Below are positions 1 to 4,968 of a stretch of 9,892 nucleotides of DNA, piece after piece (the first letter of the stretch is position 1; the number at the start of each line of letters is the position of its first letter). The DNA lies in the NCBI GenBank assembly GCA_021780055.1, contig JAJXZM010000225.1:1-9892 (forward strand), read 5' to 3'. Below the pieces are notes generated by a model, which saw only the letters and a list, made by a program, of their open reading frames with translations, ran no database searches and had not been told where the DNA came from. Made by a program: the position numbers and the translations under genes. Source of the stretch: Acidobacteriota bacterium (lineage in GTDB: Bacteria > Acidobacteriota > Terriglobia > UBA7540).

Positions 1-41
1 CCCACCAGTTCGGCCGGGTCCCGGCACGGGTCAGTAATCAG

Positions 42-49
42 AAGGAGGT
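42..49 (+). promoter_or_regulatory. Strong ribosome binding site of gdhA
   Basis: AAGGAGGT is a near-perfect anti-Shine-Dalgarno complement. It ends 9 nt before the ATG at 59 and fixes that start. The bases before it (13-25) form a GC-rich near-palindrome, GCCGGG-T-CCCGGC, whose role is unclear. No promoter can be seen in the 58 bases available, so it probably lies left of the window. Confidence 0.85.
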
Positions 50-58
50 GAGCGCGAC

Positions 59-1321
59 ATGGCAGTAGCTGAAGCTGTGAAGAAGAACGCTTACGAGGCT
101 GCGCTGGAGAATTTTGACATGGCGGCGGACGCGCTGGAGTTGGACCACGACACGCGAGAAATCATCAAGTATCCGGAAAGGGTGCTGGAGGTGAGTCTGC
201 CGGTGCGGATGTATGACGGGCGAATCCACCGCTTCCAGGGCTATCGCGTGCAGCACAGCACGGCGCGGGGTCCGGCCAAGGGCGGCATCCGGTATCATCC
301 CGACGTGACCCTGGACGAAGTGAAAGCTCTGGCTACCTGGATGACCTGGAAGTGCGCCGTGGTGAACATCCCGTTCGGCGGCGGGAAGGGCGGGGTGGCT
401 TGCAATCCGAAAGAGATGACACAGGCGGAACTGGAGCGGCTGACGCGCCGTTACACTGCCTCGATCCTCCCGCTGATCGGGCCTGAACGTGATATTCCTG
501 CGCCCGACGTTTACACCAACGCGCAGGTGATGGCCTGGATCATGGACACTTACAGCATGACCCAGGGCTATACGGTGCAGGGGGTGGTTACCGGCAAGCC
601 AATCGGTTTGGGAGGGTCGCTCGGTCGCAATGAGGCCACCGGACGCGGCGTTTTTTTCACCATCCAGAGCGCCTGCGAGCACCTGAAAATACCCCTCAAG
701 GGCGCGAAGGTGGCCGTGCAGGGGTTCGGGAACGTCGGGTCTGTTGCGGCCCAACTTCTCCACAGTCACGAGGCCAGGGTGATCGCTGTGAACGATTCGC
801 GGGGTTCAATCTATAACCCAAACGGCCTCGACATACCGAAGCTGATCGAGCACAAGAAGGAGACAGGCCGAGTGAGTGGCTTTACGGGCGCAGAGGAAAT
901 TCAGCCGCAGGAACTGCTGGGGATGGAATGCGAAATCCTGGTCCCGGCGGCGCTGGAGAACGCCATCGACACCGATAACGCGCCGCAGATGAAGGCCAGG
1001 ATCCTGGCCGAAGCTGCAAACGGTCCTGTGACGCCCGAGGCGGACAGAATTCTGCAAGAGAAAGACGTTTTCCAGATCCCGGACATCCTGTGCAATGCGG
1101 GCGGGGTGACGGTCTCCTACTTCGAGTGGGTGCAAGACGAGCAGCACCTTTTCTGGGAAGCCCAGGACGTCTATAACCGGCTGGAACGCGTGATGCTTAC
1201 CGCAATTGCCGAAGTTCTGAGGACCAAGGTGGACCGCAAGGTGAGCATGCGTACCGCAGCGAATATGGTGGGCATCGGACGCGTGGCCGAAGCCGTCAAG
1301 CTGCGCGGGCTGTTTCCGTAA
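59..1321 (+). CDS. gdhA: Glutamate dehydrogenase (Glu/Leu/Phe/Val dehydrogenase family)
   Basis: This 420-residue protein has the normal length of a hexameric bacterial glutamate dehydrogenase. The enzyme reversibly converts glutamate to 2-oxoglutarate and ammonia with NAD(P) in the cytosol, linking nitrogen and carbon metabolism. The N-terminal substrate domain shows GPAKGGIRYHP (71-81, Lys74), Lys98 in MTWKCAVVNIPFGGGKGG and the catalytic Lys110 in GGGKGG. Asp150 in PAPD is the expected proton-transfer residue. The Rossmann domain begins near 215 and carries GFGNVGS (222-228). NAGGVTVSYFEWVQ (347-359) contains Ser353, which fits binding of the glutamate side chain rather than a branched-chain substrate. 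AVNDSRG (243-249) at the end of the second Rossmann strand suggests but does not prove NAD preference. The start at 59 follows a strong ribosome binding site. The gene appears monocistronic: 205 bp separate it from the next start. The broad family call is very secure; the glutamate-over-leucine call is strong. Confidence 0.96.
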   Translation: MAVAEAVKKNAYEAALENFDMAADALELDHDTREIIKYPERVLEVSLPVRMYDGRIHRFQGYRVQHSTARGPAKGGIRYHPDVTLDEVKALATWMTWKCAVVNIPFGGGKGGVACNPKEMTQAELERLTRRYTASILPLIGPERDIPAPDVYTNAQVMAWIMDTYSMTQGYTVQGVVTGKPIGLGGSLGRNEATGRGVFFTIQSACEHLKIPLKGAKVAVQGFGNVGSVAAQLLHSHEARVIAVNDSRGSIYNPNGLDIPKLIEHKKETGRVSGFTGAEEIQPQELLGMECEILVPAALENAIDTDNAPQMKARILAEAANGPVTPEADRILQEKDVFQIPDILCNAGGVTVSYFEWVQDEQHLFWEAQDVYNRLERVMLTAIAEVLRTKVDRKVSMRTAANMVGIGRVAEAVKLRGLFP

Positions 1322-1425
1322 GACCGGGGTGGAAAGGCCTGGAGTTTCAGCCTGCGGACGGGCGGCGGGTCTTTGCTGAAGCAAGAATCAAAAACCTCAG
1401 AGCCTGAAGGGCGCAGACTCTGCGT

Positions 1426-1463
1426 TGCGACCTCTCGCGTCGCAGGATGGCATACGCTACAAT
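1426..1463 (+). promoter_or_regulatory. Candidate promoter/operator before the SnoaL-like gene
   Basis: A -10-like TACAAT (1458-1463) lies 63 bp before the start at 1527. Directly upstream is a perfect inverted repeat, TGCGAC (1426-1431) and GTCGCA (1439-1444) with a 7-nt spacer, covering where a -35 box would sit. No good -35 hexamer is present at 16-18 bp, so an unaided sigma70 promoter would be weak. The dyad could be an operator or activator site, or a remnant of gdhA 3' structure. Confidence 0.27.
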
Positions 1464-1526
1464 GCAACCTCAGTCCTGCACGTAGGGCCATTGCGGTGCA
1501 CGGGAATCGATGGGAGGCCACAAGCG

Positions 1527-1910
1527 ATGCTGACAGAATCCCAAGCTCGAACATTCGCAGAGGAATGGGTGGCGGCATGGAATTCTCATGACCTTGAAGC
1601 CATCCTCGCCCACTATGCGTCCGACGTGGTGCTGACGTCACCCGTTGCCGCGCAACTTTTGAATGACGCATCCGGAAAAGTGACGGGCAAACAGGCCTTG
1701 CGTGCTTATTTCCAGCGAGGACTTGAGACGCATCCCAACCTTTCCTTCGAGCTGCTCGATGTGTTGTGGGGACTTTCGAGCGTTGTCCTTTATTACGTGA
1801 ACCAGAAAGGCACAAAGACGGGCGAGTTCATGGAATTCAATGCGCACGGCAAGGTTGTGAGGGTTGTGGCAAATTACGGCGGCGCGAGCAATTCATCTCT
1901 TCCTTTATAA
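1527..1910 (+). CDS. SnoaL-like / NTF2-fold small protein
   Basis: This 127-residue protein belongs to the SnoaL-like part of the NTF2 superfamily, small cone-shaped alpha+beta proteins that act as isomerases, hydrolases or ligand binders, usually as dimers in the cytosol. The opening segment, AEEWVAAWNSHDLEAILAHY followed by a D-VVLTSP strand, is the classic helix-turn-strand signature. VTGKQALRAYFQRGL (about 51-65) and the late strands ending FMEFNAHGKVVRV fit the rest of the fold. There is no signal peptide or membrane segment. The reading frame is open upstream to about 1425, but that extension does not resemble the family. The ATG at 1527 is preceded by GGGAGG (1512-1517) at a 9-nt gap, so it is chosen. 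The substrate cannot be inferred, because catalytic residues vary between members. The gene looks like a single transcription unit. Confidence 0.85.
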   Translation: MLTESQARTFAEEWVAAWNSHDLEAILAHYASDVVLTSPVAAQLLNDASGKVTGKQALRAYFQRGLETHPNLSFELLDVLWGLSSVVLYYVNQKGTKTGEFMEFNAHGKVVRVVANYGGASNSSLPL

Positions 1911-1937
1911 TTCACAATTCATAATTTTGTCCGTGGC

Positions 1938-1968
1938 TTGCATTCCTGCCCCGGGGCGTGTTTAAAAT
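1938..1968 (+). promoter_or_regulatory. Candidate sigma70 promoter of the DUF1330 gene
   Basis: TTGCAT (1938-1943) and TAAAAT (1963-1968) are separated by 19 bp, slightly long but acceptable. Transcription would begin near 1975 and give a leader of about 100 nt before the start at 2077. The AT-rich stretch 1903-1930 just upstream could act as an UP-like element. An alternative TATAAT at 1906-1911 has no -35 partner. Confidence 0.5.
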
Positions 1969-1995
1969 CGTTATCCATTTCTTTGCCAACGGGCA

Positions 1996-2038
1996 GCGGA
2001 CTTGCACCCCGGCAATATGCGGGGAATGCGCCGTCCGC
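1996..2038 (+). promoter_or_regulatory. Structured 5' leader hairpin before the DUF1330 gene
   Basis: The leader can fold into one long interrupted stem. GCGGAC (1996-2001) pairs with GTCCGC (2033-2038), GCA (2004-2006) with TGC (2027-2029), and CCCCG (2007-2011) with CGGGG (2020-2024). This gives 14 base pairs, an 8-nt loop (2012-2019), one TT/GCC internal loop and one AA bulge. It lies wholly between the candidate transcription start (about 1975) and the ribosome binding site (2064-2068). No U-run follows, so it is not a standard terminator. It matches no riboswitch class I recognise. A translational control element, an RNA stabiliser or a small RNA are all possible. Confidence 0.45.
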
Positions 2039-2076
2039 GGTGGGCCGCAACTACTTTACGATTGGAGAATAAAGTC

Positions 2077-2376
2077 ATGGCTGTTTATGTGATTGTCGGC
2101 TACGACATTACCGACCCCAAGGGCTATGAGAACTACGTGCCCGGCGTCGTGCCGCTGCTTCAAAAGCACGGGGCGGAAGTGCTGGTGGCCGACTACGATA
2201 GCATGCCGCTGGAAGGCCAGCCCCGGAAGGTAAGCGTGGTGCTGAAGTTCCCTTCGGAAGAGGCGGCCCTCAACTGGTACAACGATCCGGCGTACAACCC
2301 GGTGAAGCAAATTCGGCTCGGTTCGACGCAGGGCGGACACGCCGTGATCGCAAAGGAATTCAAGGCGTCGGCTTAG
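2077..2376 (+). CDS. DUF1330 domain protein
   Basis: This 99-residue protein is all one DUF1330 domain, a ferredoxin-like alpha+beta barrel fold of the dimeric type; the family's function is unknown. Visible hallmarks are the first strand AVYVIVGYDITDPKGYENYV, the central glycine-rich turn HGAEVLVADY, the strand VSVVLKFPSEEAALNWYNDP (about 52-71) with its family-typical FPS-EAA-WY-P pattern, and the final strand GGHAVIAKEF. There is no export signal, so it is probably cytosolic. The frame is open back to 2002, but that part is the leader hairpin read as protein. The ATG at 2077 has GGAGA (2064-2068) at an 8-nt gap and begins exactly at the domain. The gene stands alone, with its own candidate promoter and leader. 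Confidence 0.92.
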   Translation: MAVYVIVGYDITDPKGYENYVPGVVPLLQKHGAEVLVADYDSMPLEGQPRKVSVVLKFPSEEAALNWYNDPAYNPVKQIRLGSTQGGHAVIAKEFKASA

Positions 2377-2386
2377 GAGGGCAGCT

Positions 2387-2421
2387 TGCATAGCTATGCA
2401 GCGGGACGCATAACTATGCAG
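2387..2421. repeat. Two tandem 14-bp palindromes (candidate paired operator)
   Basis: TGCATAGCTATGCA (2387-2400) is a perfect palindrome. GCATAACTATGC (2408-2419) is the same palindrome with one central mismatch. As direct repeats, GCATAGCTATGCAG (2388-2401) and GCATAACTATGCAG (2408-2421) match at 13 of 14 positions and start 20 bp apart, about two helical turns. This geometry fits two dimers of a regulator binding side by side. The sites begin 11 bp after the DUF1330 stop codon and end about 100 bp before the PIG-L gene. No regulator gene is in the window. A dispersed intergenic repeat is the main alternative. Confidence 0.6.
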
Positions 2422-2438
2422 AGCCTCGGGTAGCGCAC

Positions 2439-2468
2439 ACATCGCATTTTTTCGATGTATGCGAAAAA
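2439..2468 (+). promoter_or_regulatory. Three overlapping alternative hairpins before the PIG-L gene
   Basis: Thirty bases contain three mutually exclusive stems. ACATCG (2439-2444) can pair with CGATGT (2453-2458). TCGCAT (2442-2447) can pair with ATGCGA (2459-2464). TTTTTCG (2448-2454) can pair with CGAAAAA (2462-2468). Such competing pairings are typical of RNA switches and attenuators but also arise in compound operators. The segment ends 37 bp before the ribosome binding site AAAGGAG (2506-2512). I see no clear promoter placing it within a transcript. Confidence 0.35.
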
Positions 2469-2521
2469 CGTCTGAGGCGGGAGCAGTAATCACGCGTGGC
2501 ACGACAAAGGAGTGAACGCCG

Positions 2522-3286
2522 ATGAAAACTATTTCACGAAGGACCCTGATGGCGAGCGCAGGCCAGGCGGCAATTGCCGCGCTGGGACTGCCTCTGCTTT
2601 CGGAGGGCTCGGGCCAGGCGGCCCCATCGCGAAAACTCAAGGTCATCGTCGCCGGCGCGCATCCTGACGATCCCGAATCCTCCGCCGGCGGCACCATGGC
2701 CCGCTACGCCGACCTGGGGCACGATGTCGTGGCGCTCTACCTGACGCGCGGCGAAGCCGGCATCCCCGGCAAGAGCCACGCGGAGGCGGCGCGCATTCGC
2801 ACGGCCGAGGCGGAAAAGGCCTGCGCTATCCTCAAGGCGCGGCCCCTGTTTGCCGGCCAGATCGACGGCGCAAGCGAAGTGACCAACGAAACCTACCGCC
2901 AGTTCGGAAAGATCCTGGCCGCCGAGAAGCCCGACCTGGTGTTTGTTCCCTGGCCTATCGATTCGCACCGCGACCATCGCGCCACGTCGCTGCTGGTTTA
3001 CGATGCGTGGCTGAGAATGAAGCAGGGGTTTGAGCTCTACTACACGGAAGTCATGTCGGGCATGCAGACGCAGACCTTCCGGCCCACGCGGCTGGTGGAC
3101 ATCAGCGCGACAGAATCGCGCAAGCGCGCCTCCTGCTACGCCCACGCCAGCCAGAACCCGGACGAGTTTTACAGTGTGCATGAATTGATGAACAAATTCC
3201 GCGGTGCCGAGTTGGGCGTGAAATACGCCGAGGCTTTCGTGCGTCACGCGCAGGACGCGCGCGAATCACTGCCGATGATTTCCTGA
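2522..3286 (+). CDS. Tat-exported PIG-L family deacetylase (LmbE-like)
   Basis: This 254-residue protein is of the PIG-L/LmbE family, zinc-dependent deacetylases that remove N-acetyl groups from GlcNAc-type sugars or related conjugates (MshB, BshB and GlcNAc-PI deacetylase are members). The metal site is complete: AHPDDPE (46-52) supplies His47, Asp49 and Asp50, and HRDH (149-152) supplies the third ligand, His152. The N-terminus, SRRTLM followed by a mildly hydrophobic stretch to AA-P (about 5-35), looks like a twin-arginine signal, so the folded enzyme probably acts outside the cytoplasm. The length is normal for the family. The ATG at 2522 follows AAAGGAG (2506-2512) at 9 nt. The upstream intergenic region holds tandem palindromes and competing hairpins that may control it. 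The actual substrate is unknown. Secure as to family and metal site, fairly secure as to export. Confidence 0.93.
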   Translation: MKTISRRTLMASAGQAAIAALGLPLLSEGSGQAAPSRKLKVIVAGAHPDDPESSAGGTMARYADLGHDVVALYLTRGEAGIPGKSHAEAARIRTAEAEKACAILKARPLFAGQIDGASEVTNETYRQFGKILAAEKPDLVFVPWPIDSHRDHRATSLLVYDAWLRMKQGFELYYTEVMSGMQTQTFRPTRLVDISATESRKRASCYAHASQNPDEFYSVHELMNKFRGAELGVKYAEAFVRHAQDARESLPMIS

Positions 3287-3303
3287 GGCGGGGCGGGGCG
3301 CGT

Positions 3304-3309
3304 TAAAAT
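3304..3309 (+). promoter_or_regulatory. -10 box placing transcription start at the DUF1569 start codon
   Basis: TAAAAT (3304-3309) lies so close to the ATG at 3317 that transcription started at normal distance (about 7 nt downstream) would begin at or beside that codon. No Shine-Dalgarno sequence lies in the 8 bases between. This predicts a leaderless mRNA. The -35 is poor (TTTCCT at 3279-3284 with a 19-bp spacer), so the promoter may be weak or activator-dependent. Confidence 0.42.
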
Positions 3310-3316
3310 GGTCGGC

Positions 3317-3775
3317 ATGAAAACGCTTGCCAACCGCAACGACAGGATTGAAATTCTGAACCGGGTGCGCGCGGTGCGCCCCAACAGCCGGCGAAAATGG
3401 GGAGAAATGACGCCCCACCAGATGATCTGCCACTTGAGCGACGCCTTCCGCTCCTCTCTGGGCGAGCGCGACGTGCGCCCGGCCAGCCGCTGGATTCCGC
3501 GCGCACCCTTCCGATGGGCGGCGCTGTGGGTGCCGATTCCGTGGCCGCACGGTGTGAAAGGCCCGCCGGAGTGGGACCCCAAGGCCGCAGGTACCCAGCC
3601 GAATGAATTTGAGGGCGACAGGAAGGAACTGAAGAAGCTGATCGCCCGCTACTCCAAACCGTCCAGAGGTTTTGAGTGGCCGGCCCATCCCTTCTTTGGC
3701 CGCATGTCGCAGGCCGACTGGATGCGCTTGGGCTACCTGCACCTGGACCACCACCTGCGGCAGTTCGGCGCGTGA
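3317..3775 (+). CDS. DUF1569 (DinB-like four-helix) protein
   Basis: This 152-residue protein belongs to DUF1569 in the DinB/YfiT metal-binding four-helix superfamily, whose better-known members include metal-dependent thiol transferases. The role of DUF1569 itself is not established. It shows the conserved early segment KWGEMTPHQMICHLSDAF (about 27-44, His34 and His39) and the C-terminal HPFFGRMSQADW with YLHLDHHLRQFG (His142, His145, His146). These histidines could bind a divalent metal. It has no signal peptide and is likely cytosolic. An in-frame ATG exists at 3308, but it lies inside the -10 box, so 3317 is preferred. The gene starts 30 bp after the PIG-L stop, yet appears to have its own promoter. 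The nitrilase-like gene follows after 46 bp in the same direction and could be cotranscribed. Confidence 0.9.
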   Translation: MKTLANRNDRIEILNRVRAVRPNSRRKWGEMTPHQMICHLSDAFRSSLGERDVRPASRWIPRAPFRWAALWVPIPWPHGVKGPPEWDPKAAGTQPNEFEGDRKELKKLIARYSKPSRGFEWPAHPFFGRMSQADWMRLGYLHLDHHLRQFGA

Positions 3776-3821
3776 AGGGGACAAACACAGGGGCCTGCCC
3801 GGGCTGGCAAAAGTTGAAGTC

Positions 3822-4835
3822 ATGACAGCCACAAAGAGAAAACGGGCTTTTTCGCTTGCCGGCCTGGTGGCGGCGATTCTGGCAGCGGGCGCGTTCACGC
3901 TGCAGATGAAGGCCGCGGCGGCCGCCCAGGAGCTTGCGGCTCCCGCTGAAAACGACCAGGTCGTCCGCGTGGGCATTGTGCAGATGAATGCCCGCGTCCT
4001 TGACAAATCCTACAACCTGAAGCAAGCGGAAGAATTGATCCGGCAGGCCGCGGCACAGGGCGCAAAGATCGTGCTGACGCCGGAATCTGCCGTGCAGGGC
4101 TATCCGCGCGTTGATTTGCCCCCGGGAGAGTCCGTGAATGACCCGCGGCTTGTGCTGGAACGCAAGCGGATCCTGGCGGCCGCGGAAACCATTCCCGGCC
4201 CCACGACGCGGCGCTTTGCAGAGCTGGCGCGGCAGCTCGGCATCTGGATCGTATTCGGAATGGACGAAAACCGGAAGGGAGAGCTTTACAACACCGCCGT
4301 CCTGATGGATCCGCAAGGGCAGATCGCCGGCACGTACAGCAAGGTCCACTTGCAGAACTGGATGGTGGCCTCTGGGGTCCACCACGGCGACGGTTTCCAC
4401 GTGTGGAACATCAACGTCGCCGGCGTCCAAATGAAACTCGGCATCGAGATCTGCTACGACGTGCAGCACCCCGAATCCACACTGGAGCTGGCGCTGGGTG
4501 GCGCGGAAGTGATTTTCATCCCCTACTGCACCGATGATTTTTCGCGGCCGCTGCTGATCCATCTGTTTGAGACCACGGCGCTTGAAAATGTGGTCTACAT
4601 TGTGCGGGCGAATTACGGCGCGCCTCGCAACACGGGCACCAGTTCCATTATCAATTACGAGGGACAGACAGTGCAGCAACTCGGCGACCAGCCCGGAGTG
4701 CTGGTCGGCGATCTTGACCTGACCGCGCTCAGGAACAAGCGCGCCGAATGGAACCCCGTTTACGGCCTGCCGAACCGCTACCCCGCCGCCTATAAGCGCC
4801 TGCGCTCGAACACCGCAGGCCCCGCCAAGCCGTAG
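3822..4835 (+). CDS. Exported carbon-nitrogen hydrolase (nitrilase superfamily)
   Basis: This 337-residue protein carries an intact nitrilase-superfamily domain (about 46-320). The triad is Glu88 in TPESAVQGYP, Lys174 in YSKVHLQNW and Cys211 in GIEICYDVQHPE. Such enzymes hydrolyse amides, carbamoyl groups or nitriles through a cysteine thioester. The CYD-x3-PE style is closer to the amidase and carbamoylase branches than to true nitrilases, but the substrate cannot be named. Residues 1-36 form a signal peptide: a basic start (KRKR), a hydrophobic stretch SLAGLVAAILAAGAF and an alanine-rich run ending near AAAAAQ. Export is unusual, because most relatives are cytosolic. The frame is open back to 3672, but that overlaps DUF1569 and resembles nothing. 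ATG 3822 is chosen because it starts the signal peptide; its ribosome binding site is weak. Family very sure, export likely, substrate unknown. Confidence 0.92.
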   Translation: MTATKRKRAFSLAGLVAAILAAGAFTLQMKAAAAAQELAAPAENDQVVRVGIVQMNARVLDKSYNLKQAEELIRQAAAQGAKIVLTPESAVQGYPRVDLPPGESVNDPRLVLERKRILAAAETIPGPTTRRFAELARQLGIWIVFGMDENRKGELYNTAVLMDPQGQIAGTYSKVHLQNWMVASGVHHGDGFHVWNINVAGVQMKLGIEICYDVQHPESTLELALGGAEVIFIPYCTDDFSRPLLIHLFETTALENVVYIVRANYGAPRNTGTSSIINYEGQTVQQLGDQPGVLVGDLDLTALRNKRAEWNPVYGLPNRYPAAYKRLRSNTAGPAKP

Positions 4836-4839
4836 CGTA

Positions 4840-4858
4840 GCCGGAGGGACGACCCGGC
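4840..4858 (+). terminator. Weak hairpin after the nitrilase-like gene
   Basis: GCCGG (4840-4844) pairs with CCGGC (4854-4858) across a 9-nt loop, 5 nt after the stop codon. No U-run follows, so this is at best a Rho-aided or inefficient terminator. A strong promoter directly downstream makes a transcript end here plausible. Confidence 0.3.
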
Positions 4859-4894
4859 CAAGACGATTACCTTGCACCGGCAAATGAGTTTTGC

Positions 4895-4923
4895 TTGACA
4901 ACGCGTTGCCGCACGGTTGTACT
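4895..4923 (+). promoter_or_regulatory. Sigma70-type promoter of the GH27 gene
   Basis: TTGACA (4895-4900) is a perfect -35 box. TGTACT (4918-4923) follows at the ideal 17-bp spacing and matches the -10 consensus at four of six positions, including the first T and last T. Transcription should begin near 4930, leaving a leader of about 39 nt. This is the best-formed complete promoter in the window. Confidence 0.65.
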
Positions 4924-4955
4924 GTTTGCTGTCGTTATCATTCAAGCTTCTGTGC

Positions 4956-4962
4956 GGGAGGT
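4956..4962 (+). promoter_or_regulatory. Ribosome binding site deciding the GH27 start
   Basis: GGGAGGT ends 6 nt before the ATG at 4969. It supports that start over the in-frame TTG at 4891, which lies upstream of the promoter's own -35 box. Confidence 0.75.
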
Positions 4963-4968
4963 GCGTTC

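Noticed and set aside
2..7. CCACCA at the left edge as a tRNA 3' end
   Set aside because: No tRNA body can be seen because the window starts there, and six bases are not enough to support it.
1320..1373. Terminator after gdhA formed by AAGACC and GGTCTT
   Set aside because: The arms are six bases and about 40 nt apart, the inner stem is short and bulged, and no U-run follows.
38..1384. Two - strand open frames opposite gdhA (243 and 192 codons)
   Set aside because: Both mirror gdhA codons and show no domain.
1425..1526. Upstream extension of the SnoaL-like reading frame
   Set aside because: It would begin inside the candidate promoter/dyad, does not resemble the family and lacks a ribosome binding site.
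1906..1911. A perfect TATAAT at the end of the SnoaL-like gene
   Set aside because: No -35 box lies 15-19 bp upstream and it overlaps the stop codon in an AT-rich patch; the TTGCAT/TAAAAT pair downstream is a better promoter.
2056..3247. Two - strand open frames opposite the DUF1330 and PIG-L genes
   Set aside because: They are antisense to genes with clear motifs and have no own family features.
3303..4901. A 532-codon open frame on the - strand
   Set aside because: It lies antisense to the DUF1569 and nitrilase-like genes, both with intact motifs. Its translation is rich in Arg, His and Pro with no recognisable domain, typical of the mirror frame of GC-rich codons.
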